Shown here: piece by piece, positions 19,126 through 29,238 of the stretch
Numbering within the stretch: the first letter of the stretch is position 1
Layout of the letters: every line of letters begins with the position of its first letter
NCBI GenBank assembly: GCA_019420345.1
Contig: JAHZHI010000011.1
Location: 62,001 to 126,000 of the forward strand
DNA: 64,000 nt
Source: Peptococcaceae bacterium
GTDB taxonomy: Bacteria; Bacillota; Peptococcia; Peptococcales; Peptococcaceae
Direction: 5' to 3'
Made by a program: the position numbers and the translations under genes
The notes under the pieces: model-generated
Databases searched by the model: none
What the model was told of the DNA's origin: nothing
Seen by the model: the letters and a program-made list of their open reading frames with translations, nothing else

Positions 19126-20028
19126 TTAGTTGGCAGGTTTGAACTGCAAAAGGTTGTTCTTATCGTCTTGTTTATGACGAATGTCTTCTTCTGGCAGAAT
19201 CATGCCCATCAGCATACCGCTGACATCAAGATAACGGCCCTTTTTCAGGTTCTTCAGCGCAGACAGATACACTGGCGCGATAACGTGCAGATCCTGACCT
19301 TCACAGTCAACCACGATGTCGTACAGGCTGGTCATGGCACCGGTCTCAACCTTTTCAAAGGATTTGATTTTGAAGATACCCTGACTGAATGTGAAAGGCA
19401 TGATGCGGTAGTCTTGTACCAGCATCTGAAGCATTTTTTCAAATTCAGTGTCGCGTTTTTCTTTGTCTTCGGCAACCATGGCGGAGTAAATCAAACCCGT
19501 TGGCAAGAAGTCGCCAATCTCAGGAAGGTCGGTATTTTTCTTCTTGGTGTTGTAATCTTTTTTCGTATTGATGATGTCCACATCAAAAGCGAACATGTTG
19601 ATGTTCGCAGCGATGGTTTCACCTGCAGACACATTGCGCAGATCGTTCTTGTTGGCGGTTTCCAATAAAACAGGCACCAGTTTTTCGCCCAACTTCCAGG
19701 TAACAGGAAGCACAGTATCAAAACGATCATCTTCCGACGAAATGTAATGATCCAGATCCTTCTCGAGAGCAACAACGCTGTCGCTGTCACGTCCAGAATC
19801 GTAGTGTACATCTACACGCCAGATCCCATCTTCCATATTTTCATCTTTGGTTTCTAAATAATGGAAGAAATGCAGATGACGGTTTTCATCAAAATAATGG
19901 GTAATCATCCCATTGCCTGTTTCCTTGGCATCTCCGCGCTGGAGAATGTACCACTGCATCATTTCTTCCAATTCATCATGACTGAAACATGTCATTTGTA
20001 AATTCATCAATTCTTTCAAAAAAGCCAT
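19126..20028 (-). CDS. Hypothetical protein, 300 aa
   Basis: I do not recognise this protein. It starts at ATG 20028 behind AAGGAGGAAGCACATTC. It is acidic, soluble-looking, with no signal peptide or membrane helix. The N-terminal third is rich in His/Tyr/Asp (HYFDENRHLHFFHYLETKD), and the middle has a Lys-rich loop (TKKDYNTKKKNTD). It ends in QFKPAN. It is monocistronic with its own promoter at 20063-20092 and a terminator behind it. Confidence 0.85.
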   Translation of the reverse strand: MAFLKELMNLQMTCFSHDELEEMMQWYILQRGDAKETGNGMITHYFDENRHLHFFHYLETKDENMEDGIWRVDVHYDSGRDSDSVVALEKDLDHYISSEDDRFDTVLPVTWKLGEKLVPVLLETANKNDLRNVSAGETIAANINMFAFDVDIINTKKDYNTKKKNTDLPEIGDFLPTGLIYSAMVAEDKEKRDTEFEKMLQMLVQDYRIMPFTFSQGIFKIKSFEKVETGAMTSLYDIVVDCEGQDLHVIAPVYLSALKNLKKGRYLDVSGMLMGMILPEEDIRHKQDDKNNLLQFKPAN

Positions 20029-20062
20029 GAATGTGCTTCCTCCTTATACTCATCTATGCATC

Positions 20063-20092
20063 ATAGTAGCATTAAAGGGTTATCTCTATCAA
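20063..20092 (-). promoter_or_regulatory. Promoter of the 300-aa hypothetical gene
   Basis: On the minus strand TTGATA (20092-20087) and TACTAT (20068-20063) are separated by 18 nt, 35 bp upstream of the ATG at 20028. The rest of 20093-20198 shows nothing further. Confidence 0.65.
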
Positions 20093-20198
20093 CCATTTTT
20101 CTTAAAAATATTAACGTTTTTTCTGCACCAGCCCACGCGATAAACAAGAAGTATGCAAGCCATAAAAGATCCTCTCTAAGCTCCCAGCAGAGAGCAGC

Positions 20199-20240
20199 AA
20201 AAGGCCTCATCATCTGCCAACGCAAATGATGAGGCCTTTT
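20199..20240 (-). terminator. Terminator of the rluB-glcD-glcF transcript
   Basis: A 15-bp perfect inverted repeat (AAAAGGCCTCATCAT) with a 12-nt loop, A/T-flanked on both sides, lies 9 nt after the glcF stop. Confidence 0.88.
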
Positions 20241-20248
20241 TACATGAT

Positions 20249-21574
20249 TTATTTTTTCGTAATGGCTTTCATGCGCTCAATACGACCTTGACGTTCTGAT
20301 TCATCATAAGCTTCCGAAAGAATTTCAACGGTATGTTTTACTTTACGCTGACCGCCGAAACGTTTCTGACCATCGGTGAGCTGCATAATGCAGGAGCCAC
20401 AGCCTGTAACGATCACTTCAGCACCAGTCTTTTCAATGTCTTTGCATTTTTCATGCTGGATATCCATAGAAAGGTCATAGTGCGTCAAACTGAAAGACCC
20501 TGCAGAACCGCAGCAGCGGTTTGGCTTGCTCATTTCACGGAATTCAATATCTGGCAGAGCATTGAGGATTTGACGAGGTTCTTTATAAACGCCCATACCA
20601 CGACGCAAATGGCATGGATCGTGGTAGGTAACCACTTGATGAATGGTACGCAGACCAGAAACATCTGCCTTAACCACGTTCATCAGGAAATCGCTCCAGT
20701 CAATAACCTTGGCAGCGACACGTTTTGCGTCTGCATAAGCATTGGTGTCTTCCAAAAGCTCTGGATAATGTTCCTTGAAGGAAAGTGCGCAGGAACCGCA
20801 CACGAAAACGATGTAGTCAACATCCAAATTCTTGAAAAGCTTCACATGATCCAAAGCCATTTCCTTAGCGGTCTTTTGATCACCATGTGCAAGAACAGGC
20901 ATGCCGCAGCAGTGCTGTTTCTTTGGCACAATAACTTCTACATTGTTGCGCTTCATAACGTTCATAAAGGAACGTGCAATGTTTGGATACATATAGTTGG
21001 AAGCGCAGCCAGTAAAGAAGGCCACTTTGTATTTAACAGGACCCATTGGCTTATTGTCTTCCGGCACCGTTGCACGGAATGGCTTGTTGGCCAAATCAGG
21101 AATGACACGGCGCATATCTAAGCCGAATGGGAAACGAGGGGTATAACCACCCGTTTCTTTTTCTTTCTTGAAGACTGCTCCTTGGAAATTCCCGCCGAGA
21201 CGCATCCCGGTGTCCATGAGTTTTGGATGGTCAACCACGTTGAAGATGACTTTCTTCAGTGGATGCAGGCCTTCTTTGCGAACCAATTCAGAGCGTGCTG
21301 CAAGAACGATCTTGTCAATTTCAACGCCGCAAGGGCAGATTTCAACGCAGGCTTTGCAGGTCAGGCAAAGGTGGAGGTTATGTTCAAGCCCTGGCGTGCT
21401 TGGATCAACAAGCCCTTTCAGCAGAGCATCAACAAGTTTGATTTTGCCGCGGGCAACAGTACCTTCACGATGGGTCTGAAGATAAATTGGGCAGACTTCC
21501 TGGCAGTTCCCGCAGGACATACATTTAGCGACTTCTTCACGCGCGAAGTCCATAGTTTCAAAAGGTGCACTCAT
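20249..21574 (-). CDS. glcF: GlcF-like (Fe-S) oxidoreductase subunit
   Basis: Iron-sulfur subunit of a glycolate/lactate-type dehydrogenase, 441 aa. Two [4Fe-4S] motifs lie near the N terminus (CMSCGNCQEVCP and CLTCKACVEICPCG). Two CCG domains follow (CCGMPVLAHGD and CCGSAGSFSL, with an upstream CGSCA and a late CGSC). It follows glcD by 3 nt. It probably passes electrons from the GlcD flavin to a membrane acceptor. The true 2-hydroxyacid substrate cannot be told from sequence, and no glcE is present. Confidence 0.88.
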   Translation of the reverse strand: MSAPFETMDFAREEVAKCMSCGNCQEVCPIYLQTHREGTVARGKIKLVDALLKGLVDPSTPGLEHNLHLCLTCKACVEICPCGVEIDKIVLAARSELVRKEGLHPLKKVIFNVVDHPKLMDTGMRLGGNFQGAVFKKEKETGGYTPRFPFGLDMRRVIPDLANKPFRATVPEDNKPMGPVKYKVAFFTGCASNYMYPNIARSFMNVMKRNNVEVIVPKKQHCCGMPVLAHGDQKTAKEMALDHVKLFKNLDVDYIVFVCGSCALSFKEHYPELLEDTNAYADAKRVAAKVIDWSDFLMNVVKADVSGLRTIHQVVTYHDPCHLRRGMGVYKEPRQILNALPDIEFREMSKPNRCCGSAGSFSLTHYDLSMDIQHEKCKDIEKTGAEVIVTGCGSCIMQLTDGQKRFGGQRKVKHTVEILSEAYDESERQGRIERMKAITKK

Positions 21575-21577
21575 TCC

Positions 21578-22972
21578 TTATTCCCCCTTAAAGAAGAAAT
21601 GATCAGGATTGAACATGTAATTTGGATCGAATGCTTCTTTGACACGACGGATGACTTCCATGCCGGCTTCGCCAAATTGATCTTCCATGAAACGTGCTTT
21701 GGCAATGCCGATACCATGTTCGCCGCTCAAGGTGCCGCCCATTTCCAATGCTGCTGCGAAGATTTCATCAACAGCGAGACGAACGCGTTTCATTTCTTCT
21801 TCATCGCGTGCATCGGTCAAGATGGTTGGATGCAGGTTGCCGTCGCCAGCATGACCGAAGGTACCGATCTGGAGGTTGTATTTTTCAGCGATTTCTTCAA
21901 AACGAACGAGCATATCTGGAATACGGCTTCTTGGCACGGTAGCGTCTTCGAGAACGGTGGTTGGTTTTACGCGTGCAAGTGCAGGCAGTGCAGCACGGCG
22001 TGCAGTCATGAGGTCGTCAGCTTCCTTGGCGTCTTTTGCGAGCTTGATTTCGCGGCAGCCGTTCTTCTTGCACTGTTCAACAACCTTCTGTGCTTCAAGT
22101 TCTACTTCAGCTTCAACGTTGCCGTCAACCTGCATCAGCAGCATAACTTTTGCGTCGGTAGGCAGGCCAATGTGAATGTATTCTTCAACAACCTGCAGGG
22201 TCACTTGGTCAAGAAGTTCCATGGTTGCAGGAACAACCTTGTTTGCAATAATGCCGCTGATGGCATAACCAGCATCCTTCAACGCATCAAAGGTTGCGGT
22301 CATGGTCTTGGAGAACTGTGGCTTAGCGATCAGCTTAACGAGGATTTCAGTGATGATGCCGAGGGTACCTTCTGCACCGCAGACAAGCTTGGTCAGATCA
22401 TAGCCGGCAACATTCTTTACACTCTTGCCGCCAAAGGTAACAACTTCACCGTTTGCAAGCACCATGCGAACGCCCATGACATAGTCTTTGGTTACGCCGT
22501 ATTTCAGGCCGCGGAGCCCGCCGGAAGATTCGCTGACAGAACCACCCATGGTCGCAGTTTTAACAGTACCTGGATCTGGTGGGTACATGAGACCAAATGG
22601 GCTAACAGCATCGTTGAGGGTATTGATAACAACGCCAGGTTGTACGGTTGCAGTAAGATTTTCTGGGTCCACTTCAACGATCTTGTTCATACGGGTTGTA
22701 ACAAGAACAATCCCTTTGCGCAGAGGGATGGTGCCACCGGAAAGGTTGGTACCAGAACCACGGGTATAAATGTGGAGTCCTTCTTCTTTTGCAAGCTTAA
22801 CAATGGCGACAACTTCTTCTTCGCTTTCAGGCATAACAACCACTTCTGGCAGTACCTGAGGCTGATCTGGGGTGCCATCATAGGAATAGGTCAGCAAGTC
22901 CCCAGCATCGGTAAGAACGTATTCGTCCCCAACGATGGTCTTGAGTGTTTCCACTACTTTTTTGTCTAACAT
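21578..22972 (-). CDS. glcD: GlcD-like FAD-binding 2-hydroxyacid dehydrogenase
   Basis: Flavoprotein of the FAD-linked oxidase family, 464 aa. The PCMH-type FAD domain contains YTRGSGTNLSGGTIP and VQPGVVINTLND, followed by MGGSVSESSGGLRGLKYG. The C-terminal cap contains FGHAGDGNLHPTIL and GEHGIGIAKARFM. It pairs with GlcF to oxidise D-lactate or glycolate. The gene follows rluB by 10 nt. Confidence 0.9.
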   Translation of the reverse strand: MLDKKVVETLKTIVGDEYVLTDAGDLLTYSYDGTPDQPQVLPEVVVMPESEEEVVAIVKLAKEEGLHIYTRGSGTNLSGGTIPLRKGIVLVTTRMNKIVEVDPENLTATVQPGVVINTLNDAVSPFGLMYPPDPGTVKTATMGGSVSESSGGLRGLKYGVTKDYVMGVRMVLANGEVVTFGGKSVKNVAGYDLTKLVCGAEGTLGIITEILVKLIAKPQFSKTMTATFDALKDAGYAISGIIANKVVPATMELLDQVTLQVVEEYIHIGLPTDAKVMLLMQVDGNVEAEVELEAQKVVEQCKKNGCREIKLAKDAKEADDLMTARRAALPALARVKPTTVLEDATVPRSRIPDMLVRFEEIAEKYNLQIGTFGHAGDGNLHPTILTDARDEEEMKRVRLAVDEIFAAALEMGGTLSGEHGIGIAKARFMEDQFGEAGMEVIRRVKEAFDPNYMFNPDHFFFKGE

Positions 22973-22982
22973 TTTCTTCCTC

Positions 22983-23738
22983 CTAAATACGTTTATTTAG
23001 ATAATCACTTCTGGAAAGCTGAACACGATCAAAAAGCCGGCCCAACTCAGCATCCGTCAGTGGGCGATATTGGCCAAGGTCCACATGTGATAATGTAATT
23101 TGATCGATCGCAACGCGCCTCAATTTCAGACAAGGAAAACCTACCGCATCCAACATGCGTCGAACCTGACGTTTTTTTCCTTCGTGAATAATCAGTTCCA
23201 CGACAGAATTCTTCCCCTGCTTCTTTAAAAAGCGTGCTTTCGCAGGTGCTGTCTTTCCTGTGTCGAGCTCAACTCCATCAGAAAGTGTTTGTAAAGCTTT
23301 TGGAGTAATAACCCCTTCCACCGTTGCAATATATGTCTTTTTGATATTGTATTTTGGGTGTGTCAGCCGATAAGCCAGTTCACCATGATTGGTCAATATT
23401 AAGAGCCCTTCTGTGTCCATGTCCAGTCTGCCAACAGGCAAAACGTGACCGCGGAGTTCCGGACAGCAGTCAAAGATGGTTGGGCGATTCTGTGGATCGG
23501 TAGTGGTCGTCAGATAGCCGGTTGGTTTATTGAACATGTAAAACATAAACTCATCCTGTACTGCGATATTCTTGCCATCAACAGCAACCACATCAACCTC
23601 AGGGTCCACTTTCGTGCCAAGTTCACGGACCGTCACACCATTAACGGTCACTCGACCTTGTGAAATCATGGTTTCACTCTGGCGTCGAGATGCAACACCA
23701 CAATCAGCCATATATTTTTGCAATCGAATTTGGGTCAT
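22983..23738 (-). CDS. rluB: RsuA/RluB-family pseudouridine synthase
   Basis: Modifies rRNA. The start is set at 23738 (MTQIRLQK) because the AGGAGG site lies at 23746-23751. The in-frame ATG at 23759 sits within a TATAAT -10 element (plus coordinates 23759-23764), so it would precede the transcript start. An S4 domain (residues 1-60, VASRRQSETMI) precedes the catalytic domain with PVGRLDMDTEGLLILT (catalytic Asp). Length is 251 aa. It seems to lead a transcript with glcD and glcF. Confidence 0.9.
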   Translation of the reverse strand: MTQIRLQKYMADCGVASRRQSETMISQGRVTVNGVTVRELGTKVDPEVDVVAVDGKNIAVQDEFMFYMFNKPTGYLTTTTDPQNRPTIFDCCPELRGHVLPVGRLDMDTEGLLILTNHGELAYRLTHPKYNIKKTYIATVEGVITPKALQTLSDGVELDTGKTAPAKARFLKKQGKNSVVELIIHEGKKRQVRRMLDAVGFPCLKLRRVAIDQITLSHVDLGQYRPLTDAELGRLFDRVQLSRSDYLNKRI

Positions 23739-23838
23739 CTTCTTCCTCCTTTTAGACATTATACGCCAATTTTTTAGTTACGAATAGTAATTTCATTTCA
23801 TTTTGAAAAAATCTTATGATTATTTTTAAAAGGTATTT

Positions 23839-25191
23839 TTATTGACGCGCTGCCAACTGTTCTTCAATCCATGGCAGAAGCAGCTCGCGATCGTTCATTT
23901 CCGGCTGTTTCAGCACCAGCATCAGTGCCTCGTTGAGCATCTGACCAATGGCACGTCCACGGAGCCCCAGCCGCTTCATATCTTCTCCGCCCACAGCAAG
24001 ATTTTTCACGCTGACGCAGTCACCACGCGCCACCACCTCATCAATTACATTAGAAATCTGCTTGAACAACGCAACGATCTCTTCGCGCTTATTGCCCAGA
24101 TCGTGGGCGATCAAGTCGGCAATCTTCACTTGCACCAACCGCCGGGTTTGAACCTCACCCAGCTTTGCCAGGGACTGCCGCACATTGACAGGGTCTGGCA
24201 GCAAAATGTCATTGTGATGCGCAATAAGCTCCACCACATCTTTCCGCGTATTGTTGTCATACTTTAGATCACGAAGCACCTTGTTGGCAATTTTCGCACT
24301 CTCTGCTGCATGGTCGTCAAAGCGATCATAGGGCACAGTAGCGTCTTTATCCCAAACAAAGGGCTTTCCAATATCATGCAAAAGCATGGCCAAGCGCAAA
24401 ACAAGTTCTGGCTCGATGATGCCCACAGACAGCAGGGAATGTTCAAACACATCCAGAAAATGATGGCCGCCGCGCTGAGCAAAGCCTACGGTGTGGCACA
24501 TGACCGGAATGATATATGGATACATGCCCAAAGAATACAGGTCTTCCAAACCTCTGGCCGGATGGTCCGCCAAAAGGATTTTGTTCAGTTCCACTTGAAT
24601 GCGTTCTTTGGAAATAAAGCGCAGCAAATAATTGAGCTGGTTGACCGCCTCATAAGTGTCAGGGTCGTAGTCAAAGTCCAAGGCTGTTGCAAAACGCACC
24701 ATGCGCAGCATGCGCAGGCCATCTTCGTTGAAACGCTGCAAAGGATCACCCACTGCACGCACCAAACGATTCTGCAAATCTTCCTTGCCATTAAAAAGGT
24801 CGATCAAACCACGTTCCGGATGCCAGGCCATGGCGTTGATCGTAAAGTCTCTTCGGCTCAAATCCTCTGCCAACTCACTGGTAAAAGCCACGCTCTTGGG
24901 ATGACGGTGATCGACGTATTCCCCATCAATGCGGAACGTCGTTACTTCATACGCACCATCATCAACAAGAATGGTCAAAGTGCCATGCTGAATGCCCGTG
25001 GGAATGACACGCTTGTCACCGAATATATCCAGCATTTCTTCGGCATGTGCCGACGTGCAGATGTCCCAGTCGCTTGGGCATTTTCCCATCAGCGAATCCC
25101 TCACACAGCCGCCGACAATATAGGCCTCATGACCATGCTCTTCCAAACGTTTGATAAGTGCCTTGGCACCCTGAGGAATTTGAATGTCCAT
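23839..25191 (-). CDS. cca: CCA tRNA nucleotidyltransferase with HD domain
   Basis: Adds or repairs the 3' CCA of tRNAs, 450 aa. N-terminal nucleotidyltransferase signature GGCVRDSLMGKCPSDWDI with the DxD pair is followed by RRDFTINAM and the RMVRFATALDF neck. An HD domain (VFEHSLLSVG and LLHDIGKP) follows, as in the longer class II enzymes with phosphatase-like activity. It lies 4 nt after the RluD-family gene. A CCA-adding enzyme fits the ssrA gene in this window, which lacks an encoded CCA. Confidence 0.94.
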   Translation of the reverse strand: MDIQIPQGAKALIKRLEEHGHEAYIVGGCVRDSLMGKCPSDWDICTSAHAEEMLDIFGDKRVIPTGIQHGTLTILVDDGAYEVTTFRIDGEYVDHRHPKSVAFTSELAEDLSRRDFTINAMAWHPERGLIDLFNGKEDLQNRLVRAVGDPLQRFNEDGLRMLRMVRFATALDFDYDPDTYEAVNQLNYLLRFISKERIQVELNKILLADHPARGLEDLYSLGMYPYIIPVMCHTVGFAQRGGHHFLDVFEHSLLSVGIIEPELVLRLAMLLHDIGKPFVWDKDATVPYDRFDDHAAESAKIANKVLRDLKYDNNTRKDVVELIAHHNDILLPDPVNVRQSLAKLGEVQTRRLVQVKIADLIAHDLGNKREEIVALFKQISNVIDEVVARGDCVSVKNLAVGGEDMKRLGLRGRAIGQMLNEALMLVLKQPEMNDRELLLPWIEEQLAARQ

Positions 25192-25195
25192 GTGT

Positions 25196-26128
25196 TCACC
25201 TCGTTTCAGACAAATCCTTCGAAAATTCTTCTATATAAACCGCATCGGGTTCTCGATCATACCGATGCATGGGTAAAAAATGATGCATCATCCGTCCATC
25301 GTCCGGATGCTGATAGCTTAAAGCTGCGGCATGCAGCAAGGAGCGTGCCGCGGCAAGGGCTGGCCCGCCATAACAAACATCGCCAAGAAGCGGATGCCCC
25401 TGATGCGCCAGATGCACGCGAATTTGATGTCGGCGCCCAGTGTCAATGCGCACCCAGCAGGCTGTCGCCCGCAGCGCTTCAACATAGGTCAGCGGCTTTA
25501 CAAAAGTGCTGCACGCCTTGCCGCCTTTTCCAACATAAAACAACGGTCCCACCGCATGCCGCAGCGCCTCCGAGGCTTCACAGATGTCACCGCTCAGATG
25601 CATCGGTGCCGCAAGCCGCCCAAAGGCAAAGCATTGATAGTATTTCTGTGCGCGCTGTCGGCTTAATTGACCGGCTGCAAAACTGTTTTTGGCCAGCAGC
25701 ACCAACCCGCTGGTGCCAATGTCCAGGCGACTGACCGGGTGAAAATTGCACGCTTCGCCGTTTTTTTCCAAATGAGCCAGCACCGCGCCAGCCAAGGAGC
25801 CGCGTTCGCCACGGCGCCGCGGGAACATGGTCACGCCCGGCGGCTTGTCGACGACGAGCAGCAGGTCGTCTTCGTACACCACCGTCAGCGGACGCTCTTC
25901 ATGAATGATGTCGCTTTCTTCCTGGGAAGGTGCCATGGCCAGAGAAATATCATCGCCTGCCTGCACCACATAGCGCACGGTGCGCCGTTCTCCATTGACC
26001 ATGATCCCCTGCGGATGGGCTTTGCAGCGTTTCATGAGCCGCTTGGACACTTTCATGCGCTGAGCGATGACCTCTCGCAGCAGGCGTCCTGCGTCCTCCG
26101 CCTGAGCTGTGTAATGAATCCGCTTCAT
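25196..26128 (-). CDS. RluD-family pseudouridine synthase
   Basis: RNA pseudouridine synthase of the RluA/RluD family, 310 aa. The N-terminal S4-like part (RLLREVIAQRMKVSKRLMKRC) is followed by VVDKPPGVTMFP and the catalytic PVSRLDIGTSGLVLLAKN segment, then RHQIRVHLAHQGHPLLGD. The exact target (23S rRNA or tRNA) cannot be assigned. It starts inside the last codons of sbcC (ATGA overlap). Confidence 0.92.
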   Translation of the reverse strand: MKRIHYTAQAEDAGRLLREVIAQRMKVSKRLMKRCKAHPQGIMVNGERRTVRYVVQAGDDISLAMAPSQEESDIIHEERPLTVVYEDDLLLVVDKPPGVTMFPRRRGERGSLAGAVLAHLEKNGEACNFHPVSRLDIGTSGLVLLAKNSFAAGQLSRQRAQKYYQCFAFGRLAAPMHLSGDICEASEALRHAVGPLFYVGKGGKACSTFVKPLTYVEALRATACWVRIDTGRRHQIRVHLAHQGHPLLGDVCYGGPALAAARSLLHAAALSYQHPDDGRMMHHFLPMHRYDREPDAVYIEEFSKDLSETR

Positions 26129-29100
26129 TCCCGCACCTCAAAATGGGCCTGACTGCCTCCGGAACCGCCGCTGACCACAAGATGCGCCGGAATGCGTTCT
26201 TTCAGCTCGGCAACGTGAGAAATCACACCGACCAAACGCCCGCTGTCCTGCAGACTGATCAAGGTTTCAACAGTATCATCCAGCGATTCTTCGTCCAAGG
26301 TTCCAAAGCCTTCATCGATGAAGATGGTGGACAATTCCACGCCGCCGCTTTCACTGGAAACCACATCGGCCAGTCCCAGCGCCAAAGACAGCGAAGCCTT
26401 GAAGCTTTCCCCGCCCGAAAGGGTGGAAACATCGCGTGCACGCCCTGTGTACTGGTCCATCACGTCCAAATCCAGGCCAGCCTGCTTGCGCGCATCATGC
26501 ACCGTGTCTTTGCGCCGGAAGGCATAACGGCCATGGGTCATGCGCGCCAAGCGCACGTTGGCGTGGGCGAGCATCTGTTCAAAATAATACGCCTGCGCAA
26601 AGGTTTCCAGCTTCATATTGAAGCGGTTTTTTCCATCGAGAACGTCCCGCAGCTTTCCAATGAGCGCATAGCGGGCTTCCAGCGCCTGAAAATCCTCGTA
26701 CAGCGTGCGAATGCCTGTGATCAGCTTGGCGTTGGATGCATAGCGGGAATGATGGGCAGCCAAAGCATCCTTTGCGGCACTCAGCTGCTGTGCCATGTCC
26801 TGGCAGTGCTTCTCACTGGCTGTGAGGTCATGCAGGCTGCAGTCCTCCTGCAAACGCTCGGTGAGGTCCTCATACAAGGTCTTTTCTCGGGTCAAGGCTT
26901 GTGCATAGCTGTCAAGCTGCTGCTGCAAGGCGCCCATGCCAGCAATGTCTGCCTTGGCCGCGGCATAATCGTCCTGCGACGCAAAAGCGGCTTGCCAAGC
27001 CTGTGCAAAGGCGGCAGCATCAGCCGCAAGCTGTGCCGTCAGTTCATCCAGCCGCTGCTGCGCCTGCTTGGCAGCTTCTTCCGCCTGCACCTGCGCCATT
27101 TGCGCACGCTGATAACGCGCAGCCGCCTCTTCGGCCTGCGCAGCGGCACGCTGCTGCGTGCGCTCAATCCTGGCAACTTCTGCTTCCAGTGTCTTTGGGT
27201 CCACATCCGCTGAAAAACCGAAGGCCTGTTCTTTTTCCTCAACGGCACGCTGACGGCTCTCACACAAAGCCTGCCAATGACTTTGGGCGGCAATGAGGGT
27301 GGTTTGCTCGTCTTTTTGCTTGTCCAGCGTCGTCTTTAGCGCATTGTGCCGCTGTTCCACGTCGTTCAGCTGTGCGAGCTTGTCGGCAAGGGTTTTCAGC
27401 TGTGTCTGCATCTCTTTGAGCTGCGTATTGTGGGCAGTGCCATTCTCAAACAGAGAGGAAGCAAATGCTGGCACCGCTTTAATGTCCTGCAGCGCCGGCA
27501 CTTCTGCCTGAAGATCTGCCCAAAGCTCTGCCAGGCGGGTTTCCTGCGCCTTCAGTGCTGCCTGCGCCGACGCTTTTTGCTGCTGCGCCTGGTCACGCTG
27601 GGCGAGGCAGGCCTCCTCTTCATCCTGCCCTGCTGTGGCACAGGCTGGATTTGGGTGGTGCACAGCGCCGCAGACTGGGCAAGGCTCGCCCTCACGCAGC
27701 TCTTTGGCAAGTGTGGCAGCAAGCTGCAGGCGGCTTTGTGCACGCGCCGCCTGCAGCCGTTCTTCGGCCTGGACAAACGCGGCCTCCGCCTGTTGATACG
27801 CCTGTTCCAAAGAAGGGCGTTCTGACTGTGCTTTGAGGTATTTGTCCGCCAGTGCATATTGACGGCGTTCCTGTTCCAGCTGATGGCTTCTTGTTTCGCA
27901 GTCCATCTGCAAACGATGATGGGCTTCCTGTGTCTGCGTCTTTTCCTGCACCTTGCTTTCGAGGGCGGCCACCTCCTGAGCTGTCTTGCTCAGCGACTGT
28001 TCAAGGGCCGCACACGCCGCCTGCGCCTGCGCGTATTGTTCACGGGCTTGGGCCAGCGCAGCGCGCTCAGCCACATAGTCTTTCATTTTTTCCAGTTGAG
28101 CGGTCAAAGCAGGCAGCTGCTGAACCTGCTGATCGGCCGCCAATTTTTCCTGCTCGGCTTTTTCCTGGGCCGTCTTGGCTTGGGCCAGAGCGGCCGCCGT
28201 TTCTTCCTGTCGCTTGGCCGCAGTCGTCAAGACACGCGCCTGTGCCTGCTTGGCAAGGTCGGTCTCCTGAGCGCGTTTTTCCTGATCGAGGATGCTGCGC
28301 GCGCAGTCTGCTGCAGACACACGCGCCGCCACTGCATCCATGGCCGGTTTCTGCGCCTGAAGGCGCTGCAGTGCCTGCTGTGCCTGCTGCCATTTTTCAA
28401 CATCGGCGTTGTGCTGTTTTTCCTGATTCAACCGCTGCACAGCGGTCTGATAGCGCGTCGTGCCATCGTCAACAGCCTGCTCCAGGCCTTTGCTTTGCGC
28501 CGCATCACTGGCCAGCAGCGCTTCCATGTCGTTCAGCGTCCGCTCAGACGGCTGATCGCCGGCGTCGAAAGGCTCAGAAAAGCGCAGCATGGCAGCCTGA
28601 GAGCGGTACGATGTCTTGATGTCGTTGTAGGCGCCAGTCATGTCCGTCACGCGGCTCTTGACTTTTTGCAGCGCCAAATCGTAAATGCTCGTGTCAAAAA
28701 TATGTCTGAGCAGCTCCATCTTGTCCTTCGTGGTTGATGCCAGAAATTCCTGAAACGCTCCTTGCGGCAGCATGACGATTTTCTGAAATTGCTCGTCGTC
28801 CAGGCCAACCAGCTCGGTGATTTTTCGGTCCACCTCGCTGATCTTGCTCAAAGGCAGAAAAGCATCGTGTCCCACGCATTCAAGCACCGCTTCCTGTCCG
28901 ATTTCACGGGTGCCGTCGCCGCGCTTTTTGGCCACGCGCTGCTTCGGCTGGCGATGAATCTTGTAGATTTTTCCGCCAATGTCAAAGGTAAAATCCACAT
29001 AGGTCACGATGTCATCGTTTGGTTTCAAAAAGTCGCAGCGCAAACTGCTGGGGTCCATGCCGCGCTTGCTCAATGTGCCATAAAGCGCATAAAGAATGGC

Positions 29101-29238
29101 TTCAAAGAGGGTGGTTTTGCCGGAACCTGTCGGCCCGGTGATGACAAACAGGCGCTGTGTGCCCAGGGCGTCAAAGCGCAGAATGGTGGTCCCAGCGTAA
29201 GGCCCAAAAGCAGATAATGTCAGCTCAATCGGTCTCAT
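26125..29238 (-). CDS. sbcC: Exonuclease SbcC (Rad50-like ATPase)
   Basis: SMC-like subunit of the SbcCD nuclease that trims hairpins and DNA ends, 1037 aa. Walker A is GPTGSGKTTLFEAILYAL. Two long Ala/Gln-rich coiled-coil arms flank the zinc hook CPVCG near the centre. The C-terminal lobe has the ABC signature LSGGESFKASLSLALG and Walker B FIDEGFGTLDEESLD. It is coupled to sbcD by an ATGA overlap. Confidence 0.96.
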   Translation of the reverse strand: MRPIELTLSAFGPYAGTTILRFDALGTQRLFVITGPTGSGKTTLFEAILYALYGTLSKRGMDPSSLRCDFLKPNDDIVTYVDFTFDIGGKIYKIHRQPKQRVAKKRGDGTREIGQEAVLECVGHDAFLPLSKISEVDRKITELVGLDDEQFQKIVMLPQGAFQEFLASTTKDKMELLRHIFDTSIYDLALQKVKSRVTDMTGAYNDIKTSYRSQAAMLRFSEPFDAGDQPSERTLNDMEALLASDAAQSKGLEQAVDDGTTRYQTAVQRLNQEKQHNADVEKWQQAQQALQRLQAQKPAMDAVAARVSAADCARSILDQEKRAQETDLAKQAQARVLTTAAKRQEETAAALAQAKTAQEKAEQEKLAADQQVQQLPALTAQLEKMKDYVAERAALAQAREQYAQAQAACAALEQSLSKTAQEVAALESKVQEKTQTQEAHHRLQMDCETRSHQLEQERRQYALADKYLKAQSERPSLEQAYQQAEAAFVQAEERLQAARAQSRLQLAATLAKELREGEPCPVCGAVHHPNPACATAGQDEEEACLAQRDQAQQQKASAQAALKAQETRLAELWADLQAEVPALQDIKAVPAFASSLFENGTAHNTQLKEMQTQLKTLADKLAQLNDVEQRHNALKTTLDKQKDEQTTLIAAQSHWQALCESRQRAVEEKEQAFGFSADVDPKTLEAEVARIERTQQRAAAQAEEAAARYQRAQMAQVQAEEAAKQAQQRLDELTAQLAADAAAFAQAWQAAFASQDDYAAAKADIAGMGALQQQLDSYAQALTREKTLYEDLTERLQEDCSLHDLTASEKHCQDMAQQLSAAKDALAAHHSRYASNAKLITGIRTLYEDFQALEARYALIGKLRDVLDGKNRFNMKLETFAQAYYFEQMLAHANVRLARMTHGRYAFRRKDTVHDARKQAGLDLDVMDQYTGRARDVSTLSGGESFKASLSLALGLADVVSSESGGVELSTIFIDEGFGTLDEESLDDTVETLISLQDSGRLVGVISHVAELKERIPAHLVVSGGSGGSQAHFEVRE

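Noticed and set aside
21182..22969. 595-aa plus-strand open frame across glcF and glcD
   Set aside because: Composition is typical of antisense reading (many Cys, Phe, His). Both minus-strand genes have full Fe-S and FAD motifs.
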